Shown here: in pieces, positions 10,454 through 19,559 of the stretch
Numbering within the stretch: position 1 is the first letter of the stretch
How the letters are laid out: each line of letters starts with the position of its first letter
NCBI RefSeq assembly: GCF_003984645.1
Contig: NZ_RWKI01000003.1
Span: forward strand, 124,001-188,000
Length of the DNA stretch: 64,000 bases
Reading direction: 5' to 3'
Origin: Variovorax sp. MHTC-1
Lineage (GTDB): Bacteria > Pseudomonadota > Gammaproteobacteria > Burkholderiales > Burkholderiaceae_C
The notes under the pieces: model-generated
Seen by the model: the letters and a program-made list of their open reading frames with translations, nothing else
What the model was told of the DNA's origin: nothing
The model's database searches: none
Made by a program: the position numbers and the translations under genes

Positions 10454-10499
10454 TTGCTGTGGCAACACGGCGAATCCTATAATCAACCGAACGGTCGGT
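10454..10499 (+). promoter_or_regulatory. paaG promoter with overlapping palindromic operator
   Basis: A -35 TTGCTG (10454-10459), 18-bp spacer and consensus -10 TATAAT (10478-10483) are followed at the expected start by ACCGAACGGTCGGT (10486-10499), whose half-sites match at 6 of 7 positions. TetR-type PaaR repressors of other bacteria bind comparable ACCG/CGGT palindromes. Placement over the start site suggests repression relieved by phenylacetyl-CoA; the regulator gene is not in this window. Confidence 0.7.
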
Positions 10500-10551
10500 C
10501 AATTATTGAATCATTCCTTTGGCACCGATCAACCTCACATCTCAGACCACG

Positions 10552-11355
10552 ATGGACGAACCCCTGGTACGCATCACACAGTCGGGCGCCGTGCGCACGC
10601 TCCAGCTCAACCGGCCGGAAGCGCTCAACAGCTTCAACTCGCAACTGCATGCCGCGCTCATGGCGGCCCTCGACGACGCCGCGGCCGACAGTGCCGTGCG
10701 CTGCGTGGTGCTCGGCGGCGCGGGGCGTGCCTTCTGCGCCGGCCAGGACCTGGCCGACCCGATGGTCGCGCCCGATCCCACGCCGGGCGCGCCGCCCAAG
10801 GACCTCGGCCACGTGATCGAGTCGCTCTACGCACCGCTGGTGCTGCGCCTGCGCTCGATGCCGGTGCCGGTGATCGCCGAGGTCCACGGCGTCGCCGCCG
10901 GCGCTGGCGCCAACCTCGCGCTGGCCTGCGATCTCGTCGTGGCCGCGAAATCGGCGAGCTTCATCCAGGCCTTCACCAAGATCGGGCTGGTGCCCGACAC
11001 CGGCGGCACCTGGCTCTTGCCGCGGCTCGTGGGCCAGGCGCGCGCGCTCGGCCTCGCCTTGCTGGGCGACAAGCTGCCGGCCGCCGAGGCGGCGCAGATG
11101 GGCCTGATCTGGAAGTGCGTGGAAGACGCCGAATTGGCGCTCACGGTCGAGACGCTGGCCACGCGCCTCGCCGACATGCCGCTCGCCGCACTGGTCGCCA
11201 CGCGCCAGGCGCTGGCCGATGCGCAGCAGCTCGACCTGCAGTCCGCGCTCGCGATGGAAGCCGAGCTGCAAGGCCGCCTCGGCGGCGCGAACGACTACCG
11301 CGAGGGCGTCGAAGCCTTCCGCGCCAAGCGCCCGCCGCGCTTCACCGACCGCTGA
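10552..11355 (+). CDS. paaG: 1,2-epoxyphenylacetyl-CoA isomerase
   Basis: 267-residue enoyl-CoA hydratase/isomerase superfamily protein. The oxyanion-hole segments are AFCAGQDLAD (about residue 62) and HGVAAGAGANLALACD (about residue 111). It isomerises the ring epoxide to the oxepin in the PaaABCDE-initiated pathway. First gene of the paa operon. ATG 10552 is chosen; a TTG at 10519 is in frame, and neither has a good ribosome binding site. The hydratase PaaF is a related alternative, but AGQDL and first position favour PaaG. Confidence 0.88.
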   Translation: MDEPLVRITQSGAVRTLQLNRPEALNSFNSQLHAALMAALDDAAADSAVRCVVLGGAGRAFCAGQDLADPMVAPDPTPGAPPKDLGHVIESLYAPLVLRLRSMPVPVIAEVHGVAAGAGANLALACDLVVAAKSASFIQAFTKIGLVPDTGGTWLLPRLVGQARALGLALLGDKLPAAEAAQMGLIWKCVEDAELALTVETLATRLADMPLAALVATRQALADAQQLDLQSALAMEAELQGRLGGANDYREGVEAFRAKRPPRFTDR

Positions 11356-11367
11356 GGAGTTCCGTCG

Positions 11368-11805
11368 ATGAGCGAGACACATCCCCAACACACCGCCGAA
11401 CGCGTGCGCGACGCCATGTTCGCCAACGATCGCGCGGTGCGCGGCCTCGGCATGGAGGTCGAGGCCATCGGGCCGGGCCGCGCCGACATCGCGATGACCG
11501 TGCGCGAAGACATGCTCAACGGCCACGACATCTGCCACGGCGGCTTCATCTCGACCCTGGCCGATTCGGCCTTCGCCTATGCCTGCAACTCCTACAACGA
11601 GGTCACCGTCGCCTCGGGATTCGGCATCGACTTCGTCGCGCCCGCGCGCCACGGCGACCGGCTGGTCGCGCGCTGCGTCGAGGTCTCGAAGACCGGCCGC
11701 ACCGGCGTCTACGACGCCGAGGTGCTGAACCAGCGCGGCGAGCGGATCGCGGTGTTCCGCGGACGCTCCTACACGATCAAAGGCAAGCCCGTCGTTGCGG
11801 CTTGA
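11368..11805 (+). CDS. paaI: Hydroxyphenylacetyl-CoA thioesterase PaaI
   Basis: 145-residue hot-dog-fold thioesterase with the family segment NGHDICHGGFISTLADSAFA. It rescues CoA from dead-end phenylacetyl-CoA intermediates. Starts 12 bp after paaG with AGGAG upstream, and lies in the usual position in the operon. Confidence 0.92.
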   Translation: MSETHPQHTAERVRDAMFANDRAVRGLGMEVEAIGPGRADIAMTVREDMLNGHDICHGGFISTLADSAFAYACNSYNEVTVASGFGIDFVAPARHGDRLVARCVEVSKTGRTGVYDAEVLNQRGERIAVFRGRSYTIKGKPVVAA

Positions 11806-11823
11806 AGAGAAGGAGACACCCCC

Positions 11824-13143
11824 ATGCCTGTCCAACGCCCGGCACCCGGCGACCTCGAGGCGATCGAGAAGGCCAGCCGCGACGAGATCGCCGCGCTGCA
11901 GCTGCGGCGCCTGCAGTCCACCCTGCAGCGCGCCTACGACAAGGTGCCGCACTACCGCAAGGCCTTCGATGAAAAAGGCGTGCACCCTGGCGAGCTCAAG
12001 CAATTGAGCGACCTCTCGAAGTTTCCGTTCACCGTCAAGAAGGACCTGCGCGACAACTACCCCTTCGGCCTGTTCGCCGTGCCGCGCGAACAGGTCGCGC
12101 GCATCCATGCGTCCTCCGGCACCACCGGCAAGCCGACAGTGGTGGGCTACACGCTGAAGGACATCGACAACTGGGCCGACCTGGTGGCGCGCTCCATTCG
12201 CGCCGCCGGCGGACGGCCCGGCGACATCGTGCACGTGGCCTACGGCTACGGCCTGTTCACCGGCGGGCTGGGCGCGCACTACGGCGCCGAGCGCGCGGGC
12301 TGCACGGTGATCCCGATGTCGGGCGGCCAGACCGAGAAGCAGGTGCAGCTGATCCGTGACCTGAAGCCCGACATCATCATGGTCACCCCGAGCTACATGC
12401 AGGTCATCATCGAGGAGTTCCAGCGCCAGGGGCTGGATCCGCGCGAGAACTCGCTCAAGGTCGGCATCTTCGGCGCCGAACCCTGGACCGAGGCCATGCG
12501 CCGCGAGATCGAGGCCAAGGGCGGCATGGACGCGGTCGACATCTACGGGCTCTCGGAGGTGATGGGCCCCGGCGTCGCCAGCGAGTGCATCGAGAGCAAG
12601 GACGGGCCGGTGGTCTGGGAAGACCATTTCTATCCGGAGATCATCGATCCCGAGACCGGCGCGGTGCTGCCGGACGGCGAAGAGGGCGAACTCGTCTTCA
12701 CCTCACTGACCAAGGAAGCGCTGCCCATCGTCCGCTACCGCACGCGCGACCTCACGCGCCTGCTGCCGCCCACCTCGCGCAGCTTCCGCCGCATGGGAAA
12801 GATCGTCGGTCGCAGCGACGACATGCTGATCATCCGCGGCGTCAACGTGTTCCCGACGCAGATCGAGGAGATCGTGCTCGCGCACGAGAAGCTCTCGGGC
12901 CAGTACCTGATCAAGGTCGGCCGCGAGGGCCATCTCGACTGCGTGGAAGTGCATTGCGAAGTGCAGGCCGGCGCCGGCGACCTCGGCGATGCCGAGCGCG
13001 AGCAGATCGCGCAATGGGTGCAGCAGCGCGTGAAGACGATGGTTGGCATCTCCACCAGGGTGCTCGTGAAGCGCCCCGAATCGATCGAACGCACGCTGAC
13101 CGGCAAGGCTCGGCGCGTGGTCGACGAGCGCCCCAAGACTTGA
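11824..13143 (+). CDS. paaK: Phenylacetate-CoA ligase
   Basis: 439-residue AMP-forming ligase of the PaaK branch of the ANL superfamily. The ATP-binding P-loop is [15 protein letters not shown] (about residue 95). The motif [17 protein letters not shown] follows near residue 240, and [13 protein letters not shown] marks the C-terminal domain. It activates phenylacetate to phenylacetyl-CoA, the inducer and substrate for PaaABCDE. Preceded by AAGGAGA; 18 bp after paaI. Confidence 0.95.
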   Translation: MPVQRPAPGDLEAIEKASRDEIAALQLRRLQSTLQRAYDKVPHYRKAFDEKGVHPGELKQLSDLSKFPFTVKKDLRDNYPFGLFAVPREQVARIHASSGTTGKPTVVGYTLKDIDNWADLVARSIRAAGGRPGDIVHVAYGYGLFTGGLGAHYGAERAGCTVIPMSGGQTEKQVQLIRDLKPDIIMVTPSYMQVIIEEFQRQGLDPRENSLKVGIFGAEPWTEAMRREIEAKGGMDAVDIYGLSEVMGPGVASECIESKDGPVVWEDHFYPEIIDPETGAVLPDGEEGELVFTSLTKEALPIVRYRTRDLTRLLPPTSRSFRRMGKIVGRSDDMLIIRGVNVFPTQIEEIVLAHEKLSGQYLIKVGREGHLDCVEVHCEVQAGAGDLGDAEREQIAQWVQQRVKTMVGISTRVLVKRPESIERTLTGKARRVVDERPKT

Positions 13144-13156
13144 AAGGAAAAGAGCC

Positions 13157-14167
13157 ATGTACACCCAAGCCATGGACACTGCGAGCAAGGAGCAGGGCGA
13201 CGGCCGCAAGACCGTGCGCTCCGCCGAGGAGATGCGCCTCGAAGAGCGCTTCGACGAGCGCATCGACGCCGGCGGCTTCATCGAGGCGAAGGACTGGATG
13301 CCCGAGCACTACCGCAAGACGCTGGTGCGCCAGATCAGCCAGCATGCGCATTCCGAGATCGTCGGCATGCTGCCCGAAGGCAACTGGATCAGCCGTGCGC
13401 CCACGCTCAAGCGCAAGGCCATCCTCCTGGCCAAAGTGCAGGACGAGGGCGGCCATGGCCTCTACCTCTATGCCGCGGCCGAGACGCTCGGCACCAGCCG
13501 CGACCAGATGCTGGATGCGCTGCACACGGGCCGCGCCAAGTACAGCTCGATCTTCAACTACCCCACGCTCACCTGGGCCGACATGGGCACCATCGGCTGG
13601 CTGGTCGACGGCGCGGCGATCATGAACCAGGTGCCGATCTGCCGCTGCTCCTACGCGCCCTATGCGCGCGCGATGATCCGCATCTGCCGTGAGGAGAGCT
13701 TCCACCAGCGCCAGGGCTACGAGGCGCTGCTCACGATGATGCAGCACGGCACCGAGGCGCAGAAGGCGATGGTGCAGGACGCGGTGAACCGCTGGTGGTG
13801 GCCTTCCATCATGATGTTCGGCCCGCCCGACGACCAGTCGCCCAACAGCGCGCAATCGATGCGCTGGGGCATCAAGCGCTTTTCCAACGACGAGCTGCGG
13901 CAGAAGTTCATCGATGCCGCGGTCGAGCAGGCCAAGGTGCTCGGCGTGACCCTGCCCGACCCCGATCTCAAGTGGAACGAGGAGCGCCAGGCGCACGACC
14001 ACGGGCCGATCGACTGGAGCGAGTTCTGGCGCGTGATCGGTGGCGACGGCCCCTGCAACCGCGAACGTCTCGGCGCCCGAGTGAAGGCCTGGGAGGAGGG
14101 CGCATGGGTGCGCGAAGCCGCATTGGCCTATGGCCGAAAGAAGAACCCGCTGAAGGAGGCTGCATGA
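13157..14167 (+). CDS. paaA: Phenylacetyl-CoA epoxidase catalytic subunit PaaA
   Basis: 336-residue ferritin-like di-iron oxygenase subunit. Two E-x2-H di-iron motifs are visible, [11 protein letters not shown] (about residue 95) and [11 protein letters not shown] (about residue 178). It forms the 1,2-epoxide of phenylacetyl-CoA in complex with PaaC; electrons come from PaaE. Good AAGGAAA ribosome site. Stop overlaps paaB start (ATGA). Confidence 0.96.
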   Translation: MYTQAMDTASKEQGDGRKTVRSAEEMRLEERFDERIDAGGFIEAKDWMPEHYRKTLVRQISQHAHSEIVGMLPEGNWISRAPTLKRKAILLAKVQDEGGHGLYLYAAAETLGTSRDQMLDALHTGRAKYSSIFNYPTLTWADMGTIGWLVDGAAIMNQVPICRCSYAPYARAMIRICREESFHQRQGYEALLTMMQHGTEAQKAMVQDAVNRWWWPSIMMFGPPDDQSPNSAQSMRWGIKRFSNDELRQKFIDAAVEQAKVLGVTLPDPDLKWNEERQAHDHGPIDWSEFWRVIGGDGPCNRERLGARVKAWEEGAWVREAALAYGRKKNPLKEAA

Positions 14168-14460
14168 GCGACACGACCGAACACGAATGGCCGCTGTGGG
14201 AAGTGTTCGTGCGCAGCAAGGCCGGCCTGGACCACAAGCATTGCGGCAGCCTGCACGCGCCCGACCCCAAGATGGCACTGCAGATGGCGCGCGACGTCTA
14301 CACCCGGCGCCAGGAAGGCGTGAGCGTGTGGGTGGTGCGCTCCGACCAGATCGTGGCCAGCGACCCGGGCGACAAGGACATGTTCTTCGATCCGGCGGAA
14401 GACAAGGTCTATCGCCACCCCACTTTCTACGTGCTGCCCAAGTCCGTCGACCACATGTGA
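14164..14460 (+). CDS. paaB: Phenylacetyl-CoA epoxidase subunit PaaB
   Basis: 98-residue PaaB family protein ([22 protein letters not shown] near the N-terminus), which bridges PaaAC heterodimers in the epoxidase. Translation is coupled to paaA by a 4-bp overlap. It is followed not by immediate paaC but by a 115-bp gap filled with repeat copy 3. Confidence 0.95.
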   Translation: MSDTTEHEWPLWEVFVRSKAGLDHKHCGSLHAPDPKMALQMARDVYTRRQEGVSVWVVRSDQIVASDPGDKDMFFDPAEDKVYRHPTFYVLPKSVDHM

Positions 14461-14462
14461 GG

Positions 14463-14562
14463 ATGACCCACCCCCGTTTCTTGCTCGCTTCGCGTAGCCG
14501 AATCCCCCCTCAAGGGGGCAATACCAGCGGCCCGGCAAAGCCGGTTCCGCGGTATTCCTGGA
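14463..14562. repeat. Intra-operon hairpin repeat, copy 3 (paaB-paaC gap)
   Basis: It contains GCTCGCTTCGCGTAGCCGAA, a CCCCCCTCAAGGGGG hairpin, then CAGCGGCCCGGCAAAGCCGG and TTCCGCGGTATTCC. The second half (CCGGC-AAA-GCCGG hairpin plus TTCCGCGG) recurs at 18240-18338 and, inverted, at 52984-53091. It separates two genes whose products act in one complex. Confidence 0.8.
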
Positions 14563-14575
14563 AGGAATCTTTTGT

Positions 14576-15355
14576 ATGCCCGTAGCGTCCATCCCACTCG
14601 AGCGCAGCCCTGCTGTGCAGTATCTGCTGCGCATCGCCGACACCTGCCTGATCCTGGCCCAGCGCCTGGGCGAGTGGTGCGGCCACGCGCCGGCGCTCGA
14701 AGAAGACATCGCCATGACCAACATGGCGCTCGACCTCGTGGGCCAGGCGCGAGCGCTGTTCACACGCGCCGGCCAGATCGAGGGCCGCCGCGCGCACGAC
14801 GAGGACCAGCTCGCCTTCCTGCGCGACGAGCGCGACTACTTCAATGCCACGCTGGTCGAGCTTCCGCGCGGCGATTTCGCCTTCAGCGTGCTGCGCAATG
14901 CGATGGTCGCGACGCTGCTCAAGCTGTTGTGGGAGCGCCTGGCCTCGTCGAACGACGGGGAGGTCGCCGCCATCGCCGGCAAGGCGATCAAGGAAGCGCG
15001 CTACCACCAGCAGCATTCGGCCGACTGGGTGGTGCGCCTGGGCGATGGCACGGACGAATCCCACGCGCGCATTGACGCCGCGCTGAAGGAGCTGTGGCGC
15101 TTCGTGCCCGAGCTGTTCGCCTCGGACGCCGTGGACGAAGAGGCCAGCGCCAGCGGCCTGGGCCCGGCGTGGGCCGTGTTGCGCGAAGCCTGGCTCGCGG
15201 AGATGGGCGCCGTGCTCGACGAGGCCTTGCTCGCGCCGCCGGCCGAGTCGGCCTTCCTGAGCACCGGCAAGCACGGCGTGCACAGCGAGCACATGGGCTA
15301 CATCCTGGCCGAGATGCAGCATCTGCAGCGTACTTATCCGGGAGGCGTATGGTGA
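14576..15355 (+). CDS. paaC: Phenylacetyl-CoA epoxidase structural subunit PaaC
   Basis: 259-residue ferritin-fold subunit related to PaaA but lacking a working di-iron site in the family; it is needed for complex formation with PaaA. Begins MPVASIPLERSPAVQYLLRI, with GAAGGAA upstream. Its stop lies inside the paaD start (ATGGTGA). Confidence 0.94.
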   Translation: MPVASIPLERSPAVQYLLRIADTCLILAQRLGEWCGHAPALEEDIAMTNMALDLVGQARALFTRAGQIEGRRAHDEDQLAFLRDERDYFNATLVELPRGDFAFSVLRNAMVATLLKLLWERLASSNDGEVAAIAGKAIKEARYHQQHSADWVVRLGDGTDESHARIDAALKELWRFVPELFASDAVDEEASASGLGPAWAVLREAWLAEMGAVLDEALLAPPAESAFLSTGKHGVHSEHMGYILAEMQHLQRTYPGGVW

Positions 15356-15972
15356 ATATTGCTCTCCCCCCAGGCTCCGCGCACTTCGTGTCGCTTCGCC
15401 AACCCCCCTCACCGGGGGGCGAGGCGGCCGCTTCGGGCGTCCGTGCGCGGCGGCTCTCCCGCGAAGAGCGCGTTGCACGGATCGAGTTCGCTTGGCAGGT
15501 GCTCGGCACCGTGCTCGACCCCGAAGTGCCGGCCCTGTCGGTGCGCGACCTCGGCATCGTTCGCGACGTGATCGAGCGTGGCGACGCACTCGAGATCGTG
15601 CTGACGCCGACCTACTCCGGCTGCCCCGCCACCGAAGTGATCGAGCGCGACGTGCTCGAAGCCATCGAGAAGGCAGGCCTCGGCCCGGCCCGTGTCGCGC
15701 TGCAGCGCGCGCCGGCCTGGACCACCGACTGGATCAGCGCCGAAGGCCGGCGCAAGCTGGCCGAGTACGGCATTGCTCCGCCCGGACCGGCGGGGCCGGG
15801 CGATGCCGTCCCAATCCGCATCGTCGGCCGCAGGGCGGATGCAGCGCTTGCCTGCCCCCGCTGCGGCAGCAAGAACACCGAGCGCCTCTCGGCTTTCGGC
15901 GCCACCGCCTGCAAATCGCTCTACCGCTGCGTGGCTTGCCGCGAACCGTTCGAACACTTCAAGGCTCTATGA
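15349..15972 (+). CDS. paaD: PaaD, iron-sulfur assembly-like factor for the epoxidase, with repeat-derived N-terminus
   Basis: 207 residues. Residues from about 33 onward match PaaD: a DUF59/MIP18-like domain (FAWQVLGTVLDPEVPALSVRD) and a C-terminal four-Cys zinc-ribbon-like segment (CPRCG...CVACRE). It is required to mature the epoxidase system. The first ~30 residues (MVNIALPPGSAHFVSLRQPP and on) are translated from hairpin repeat copy 4. ATG 15349 overlaps the paaC stop by 7 bp, so the repeat appears to have become coding. A GTG start after the repeat, near 15442, is possible. Confidence 0.88.
   Translation: MVNIALPPGSAHFVSLRQPPSPGGEAAASGVRARRLSREERVARIEFAWQVLGTVLDPEVPALSVRDLGIVRDVIERGDALEIVLTPTYSGCPATEVIERDVLEAIEKAGLGPARVALQRAPAWTTDWISAEGRRKLAEYGIAPPGPAGPGDAVPIRIVGRRADAALACPRCGSKNTERLSAFGATACKSLYRCVACREPFEHFKAL
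15358..15438. repeat. Hairpin repeat copy 4, inside the paaD reading frame
   Basis: It has CACTTCGTGTCGCTTCGCC, a CCCCCCTCACCGGGGGG hairpin and GAGGCGGCCGCTTCGGG, matching the first half of the family. Unlike the other copies it is open in the frame of the downstream gene and is predicted to be translated as its N-terminus. Confidence 0.75.
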
Positions 15973-17051
15973 GCGTCATCTTCCACCCCCTGCGAGTGCG
16001 CAGGATCGAGCCCGACACCTCCGAGGCCGTGATCATCTCCTTCGACGTGCCGGAAGAATTGCGCGAGGTCTTCGGTTTCACGCAGGGCCAGTACCTCACG
16101 CTGCGCAAGGAAATCGACGGCCAGGACCTGCGGCGCTCCTATTCGATCTGCGCCGGCGTCGACGACGGCGAGCTGCGCGTGGGCGTGCGCAAGGTGCAGG
16201 GCGGCACCTTCTCCAACTGGATCAACAGCGCGCTGCAGCCGGGCGACACGCTGCAGGTGATGGCGCCGGAGGGGCGCTTCTTCGTGCCGATCGAGCCGGA
16301 GGCGCACCGCCACCATGTGGGCATCGCGGGCGGCAGCGGCATCACGCCCATCCTTTCGATCATGAAGACCGTGCTGGCGCGCGAGCCCTTCGCCCGCTTC
16401 ACGCTGATCTACGGCAACCGGTCGCTCAAGTCCACGATGTTCAAGGAAGAGATCGAGGACCTCAAGAACCGCTACATGACGCGGCTCGCGCTGCAGCACG
16501 TGTTCTCCGACGAGCACACCGACGTGCCGATCAACATGGGCGTGATGAACCGCGAGAAGATCGCCGAGTTCCTCGAAGGCCTGGTGCCCGCCGGGCAGAT
16601 CGACCACGTCTACATCTGCGGGCCTTTCCAGATGAACGACGAGGCCGAGGCGGCACTGCTGGCGGCCGGCGTGCCGGAGGAGCGCATCCATATCGAGCGC
16701 TTCGGCATCGCCCAGCCCGCCGGCCCGGTCGGCGCCGTGGTGCACGAGGCCTTGCCCGGCGATGCCGAGCAGGCGCGCATCACCATCGTGCGCGACGGCG
16801 TCAGCCGAGAGATCCCGTTTACCAAGGGCCAGCCGAGCATCCTCGACGCCGCTTCTTCGGCGGGTCTGGAGGTGCCGTATTCCTGCACTTCGGGCGTGTG
16901 CGGCACCTGCCGCGCCAAGCTGCTGGAAGGGGAAGTGCGGATGGAGCGCAACTTCGCGCTCGACAAGAATGAGGTGGCGGGCGGCTTCATCTTGACCTGC
17001 CAGGCGCATCCCTTGACCGAGCGCGTGGTGTTGTCCTTCGACGAGCGCTGA
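15969..17051 (+). CDS. paaE: Phenylacetyl-CoA epoxidase reductase PaaE
   Basis: 360-residue NAD(P)H reductase. The N-terminal FAD domain has the RRSYSICAG flavin motif (about residue 55). The NAD(P) domain has GIAGGSGITPILS. The C-terminal plant-type [2Fe-2S] domain has C-x4-C-x2-C in SCTSGVCGTCRAK and a fourth Cys in LTCQAHP. It passes electrons to PaaABC. Starts at ATG overlapping the paaD stop (ATGA). Confidence 0.95.
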   Translation: MSVIFHPLRVRRIEPDTSEAVIISFDVPEELREVFGFTQGQYLTLRKEIDGQDLRRSYSICAGVDDGELRVGVRKVQGGTFSNWINSALQPGDTLQVMAPEGRFFVPIEPEAHRHHVGIAGGSGITPILSIMKTVLAREPFARFTLIYGNRSLKSTMFKEEIEDLKNRYMTRLALQHVFSDEHTDVPINMGVMNREKIAEFLEGLVPAGQIDHVYICGPFQMNDEAEAALLAAGVPEERIHIERFGIAQPAGPVGAVVHEALPGDAEQARITIVRDGVSREIPFTKGQPSILDAASSAGLEVPYSCTSGVCGTCRAKLLEGEVRMERNFALDKNEVAGGFILTCQAHPLTERVVLSFDER

Positions 17052-17085
17052 AGCCGCTGCTACTTTTCAACCAACGGAGACTTTC

Positions 17086-18237
17086 ATGAAAACATTCACC
17101 CGGCTCGCAGGGGCGCTCCTGTGCGCGACGGCCTTTGCCGCGCAGGCCGACGTCAACGTCGGCGTCACGCTGTCGGCGACCGGCCCGGCCGCGTCCCTCG
17201 GCATCCCCGAGAAGAACACCATCGCCCTGATGCCCAAGACCATCGGCGGCCAGAAGATCAACTACATCGTGCTCGACGACGCCTCCGACACCACCGCGGC
17301 GGTGTCGAACACGCGCAAGCTGATCAGCGAGAACAAGGTCGACATCGTGATCGGCTCGACCGTCACGCCCAACTCGCTGGCCATGATCGACGTGGTCGCC
17401 GAGGAAAAGGTGCCGATGATCTCGATGGCGGCCTCGGCGCGCATCGTCGAGCCCGTGGACGAGAAGCGCAAGTGGGTCTTCAAGACGCCGCAGAACGACA
17501 TCATGATGTCGCTCGCCATCGCCGAGCACATGGCGGCCAACGGCGTCAAGACGGTCGGCTTCATCGGCTTTTCCGACGCCTACGGCGAAGGCTGGTTCCA
17601 GGAGTTCAGCAAGGCCGCCGCGCTCAAGAAGCTGCAGGTAACCGCGAACGAGCGCTATGCGCGCAGCGACACCTCCGTCACGGGCCAGACGCTGAAGCTG
17701 ATCTCCGCCAAGCCCGATGCGGTGCTGATCGCCGGCTCCGGCACGCCGGCCGCGCTGCCGCAGAAAACGCTCAAGGAGCGGGGCTACACCGGCAAGATCT
17801 ACCAGACCCACGGCGTCGCGAACGCCGACTTCCTGCGCGTCGGCGGCAAGGACGTCGAAGGCACGCTGCTGCCCTCCGGCCCGATGCTGGTGGCGTCGCA
17901 GCTGCCCGACTCGCATCCGCTGAAGAAGTCGGCGCTGGCCTACGTCAACGCCTACGAGGCGGCCCACGGCAAGGGCAGCGCCTCGACCTTCGGCGGCCAT
18001 GCCTGGGATGCGGGCCTGCTCATGACCGCCGCCATTCCGGTGGCGCTCAAAAAGGCCCAGCCCGGCACGCCGGCCTTCCGCGCCGCCCTGCGCGATGCGC
18101 TCGAATCGGTGAAGGACGTTCCCGGCGCCCATGGCATCTTCACCATGTCGCCCACGGACCACCTGGGTCTGGACCAGCGTGCTCGCGTGATGGTCAAGAT
18201 CGAGAAGGGCGCCTGGAAGTACCAGCCCCAAGACTGA
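17086..18237 (+). CDS. Branched-chain-type ABC transporter substrate-binding protein
   Basis: 383 residues with signal peptide (cleavage near AQA-D22) and a Peripla_BP_6 (LivJ-type) fold starting NVGVTLSATGPAASLGIPEK. It begins 34 bp after paaE with GGAGA upstream and is followed by matching permease and ATPase genes. Its position suggests uptake of phenylacetate or a related aromatic acid, an inference from context. Confidence 0.9.
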   Translation: MKTFTRLAGALLCATAFAAQADVNVGVTLSATGPAASLGIPEKNTIALMPKTIGGQKINYIVLDDASDTTAAVSNTRKLISENKVDIVIGSTVTPNSLAMIDVVAEEKVPMISMAASARIVEPVDEKRKWVFKTPQNDIMMSLAIAEHMAANGVKTVGFIGFSDAYGEGWFQEFSKAAALKKLQVTANERYARSDTSVTGQTLKLISAKPDAVLIAGSGTPAALPQKTLKERGYTGKIYQTHGVANADFLRVGGKDVEGTLLPSGPMLVASQLPDSHPLKKSALAYVNAYEAAHGKGSASTFGGHAWDAGLLMTAAIPVALKKAQPGTPAFRAALRDALESVKDVPGAHGIFTMSPTDHLGLDQRARVMVKIEKGAWKYQPQD

Positions 18238-18239
18238 AA

Positions 18240-18338
18240 TCAAGCTCACCCCAGGCTCCCCCACTTCGTGTGGTCCGCCAACCCCTCTCTGGGGGCAACA
18301 CCAGCGGCCCGGCAGAGCCGGTTCCGCGGTGTTCCCCG
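18240..18338. repeat. Intra-operon hairpin repeat, copy 5
   Basis: It contains CACTTCGTGTGGTCCGCCAA, a CCCCTCTCTGGGGG hairpin, CCAGCGGCCCGGCAGAGCCGG and TTCCGCGGTGTTCC (each block separated). It matches copy 3 in both halves and lies between binding-protein and permease genes of one transporter. About 100 bp of apparently non-coding sequence follows it before the permease. Confidence 0.8.
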
Positions 18339-18439
18339 ACTCGCGTGCACGCTTCATGCGTCATAGGTTGTGCGAAGCGTGGTGGAGCCGCTGAGTTGAG
18401 CATCTCCAACCGACAGGCGTGGCCGCGCCGGAGGAACTG

Positions 18440-19468
18440 ATGGACATGCAAATCGCCCTGATACTGGGGCAGGACGGTATCGTGAACGGGGCGATCTACG
18501 GGCTCATGGCGCTGGCGCTGGTGCTGGTGTTTTCGGTCACCCGCGTCATCTTCATTCCCCAGGGCGAGTTCGTCGCCTTCAGCGCCTTGTCCGTGGTGGC
18601 TTTGCAGGCCGGCCGCGTGCCGGCCACGCTGTGGCTGCTGGTGGCGCTGGCCGTGGCCGCGCTGGCGGTGGAGCTGTGGCGATGGAAGCGAGGCGTCGCG
18701 GTCGACTGGGCTTCGACCATCGCCTGGTGCGTGGTGCTGCCGGCGGTGGCCTGCGCGCTGGTGCTGCTGCTGCGCCCGGAATCGCTGGTGATGCAGACGC
18801 TGACGGCGCTCGCGGTGATCGTGCCGCTCGGCCCGCTGCTCTATCGGTTGGCCTACCGGCCGCTGGCCGATGCCACCGTGCTCACGCTCCTGATCGTCTC
18901 GGTGGCGCTGCATGGCGTGCTGGTCGGCCTGGGCCTGCTCTTCTTCGGCGCCGAGGGTTCGCGTACGCCGGCCTTCTCGGACCTGCGGCTCGACCTGGGC
19001 GGCGTGGCGTTGACGGGCCAGTCGCTGGTCGTGGTGGCGGTCACCGCCGCGCTGGTGGTGCTGATGTTCCTGTTCTTCGAGCGCTCGATCGTCGGCAAGG
19101 CGCTGCGCGCCACTGCGATCAACCGCGTCGGCGCGCGGCTGATGGGCATTCCGACCGGCCTCTCGGGTGACCTGAGCTTCGCGCTGGCGGCGGCGATCGG
19201 CGCGATCTCGGGGCTCCTGATCGCGCCGCTCACCACCATCTACTACGACACCGGCTTCCTGATCGGCCTCAAGGGCTTCGTGGCTGCCATCGTCGGCGGC
19301 CTGGCCAGCTATCCACTGGCACTGGTGGGGGCGCTGATCGTCGGCCAGCTCGAAGCTTTCTCCTCCTTCTGGGCCAGCGCGTTCAAGGAGGTCTTCGTAT
19401 TCACGCTGATCATCCCTGTGCTCTGGTGGCGCTCGCTGAGCAGCCGCCATGTGGAGGACGAGGAATGA
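18440..19468 (+). CDS. Branched-chain-type ABC permease (LivH family)
   Basis: 342-residue polytopic membrane protein, with roughly eight membrane segments from GIVNGAIYGLMALALVLVF onward. It belongs to the BPD_transp_2 / LivH class and forms the transport channel with the fused LivM-LivG protein downstream. ATG 18440 has GGAGGA 4 bases before it; an upstream in-frame ATG at 18419 has no such site. Confidence 0.9.
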   Translation: MDMQIALILGQDGIVNGAIYGLMALALVLVFSVTRVIFIPQGEFVAFSALSVVALQAGRVPATLWLLVALAVAALAVELWRWKRGVAVDWASTIAWCVVLPAVACALVLLLRPESLVMQTLTALAVIVPLGPLLYRLAYRPLADATVLTLLIVSVALHGVLVGLGLLFFGAEGSRTPAFSDLRLDLGGVALTGQSLVVVAVTAALVVLMFLFFERSIVGKALRATAINRVGARLMGIPTGLSGDLSFALAAAIGAISGLLIAPLTTIYYDTGFLIGLKGFVAAIVGGLASYPLALVGALIVGQLEAFSSFWASAFKEVFVFTLIIPVLWWRSLSSRHVEDEE

Positions 19469-19472
19469 GCGC

Positions 19473-19557
19473 CGCCCGGCCGCCCGAAGGCGCTCGCCCC
19501 CTCCTTCAGGAGGGGGTGCGCGAAGTACACGAAGCGACGAGCCTGGGGGAGGCTACC
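19473..19557. repeat. Intra-operon hairpin repeat, copy 6 (inverted)
   Basis: Reads as the reverse complement of the family: CCCCCTCCTTCAGGAGGGGG hairpin, then GCGCGAAGTACACGAAGCG and AGCCTGGGGGAGG. The final GGGGGAGG serves as the ribosome binding site of the next gene at 19560, so both orientations of the repeat can donate this signal. Confidence 0.8.
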
Positions 19558-19559
19558 CA

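Noticed and set aside
10483-12627. 714-codon minus-strand frame opposite paaG, paaI and paaK
   Set aside because: Antisense to three well-identified genes, His/Arg/Ala-rich and without any recognisable domain.
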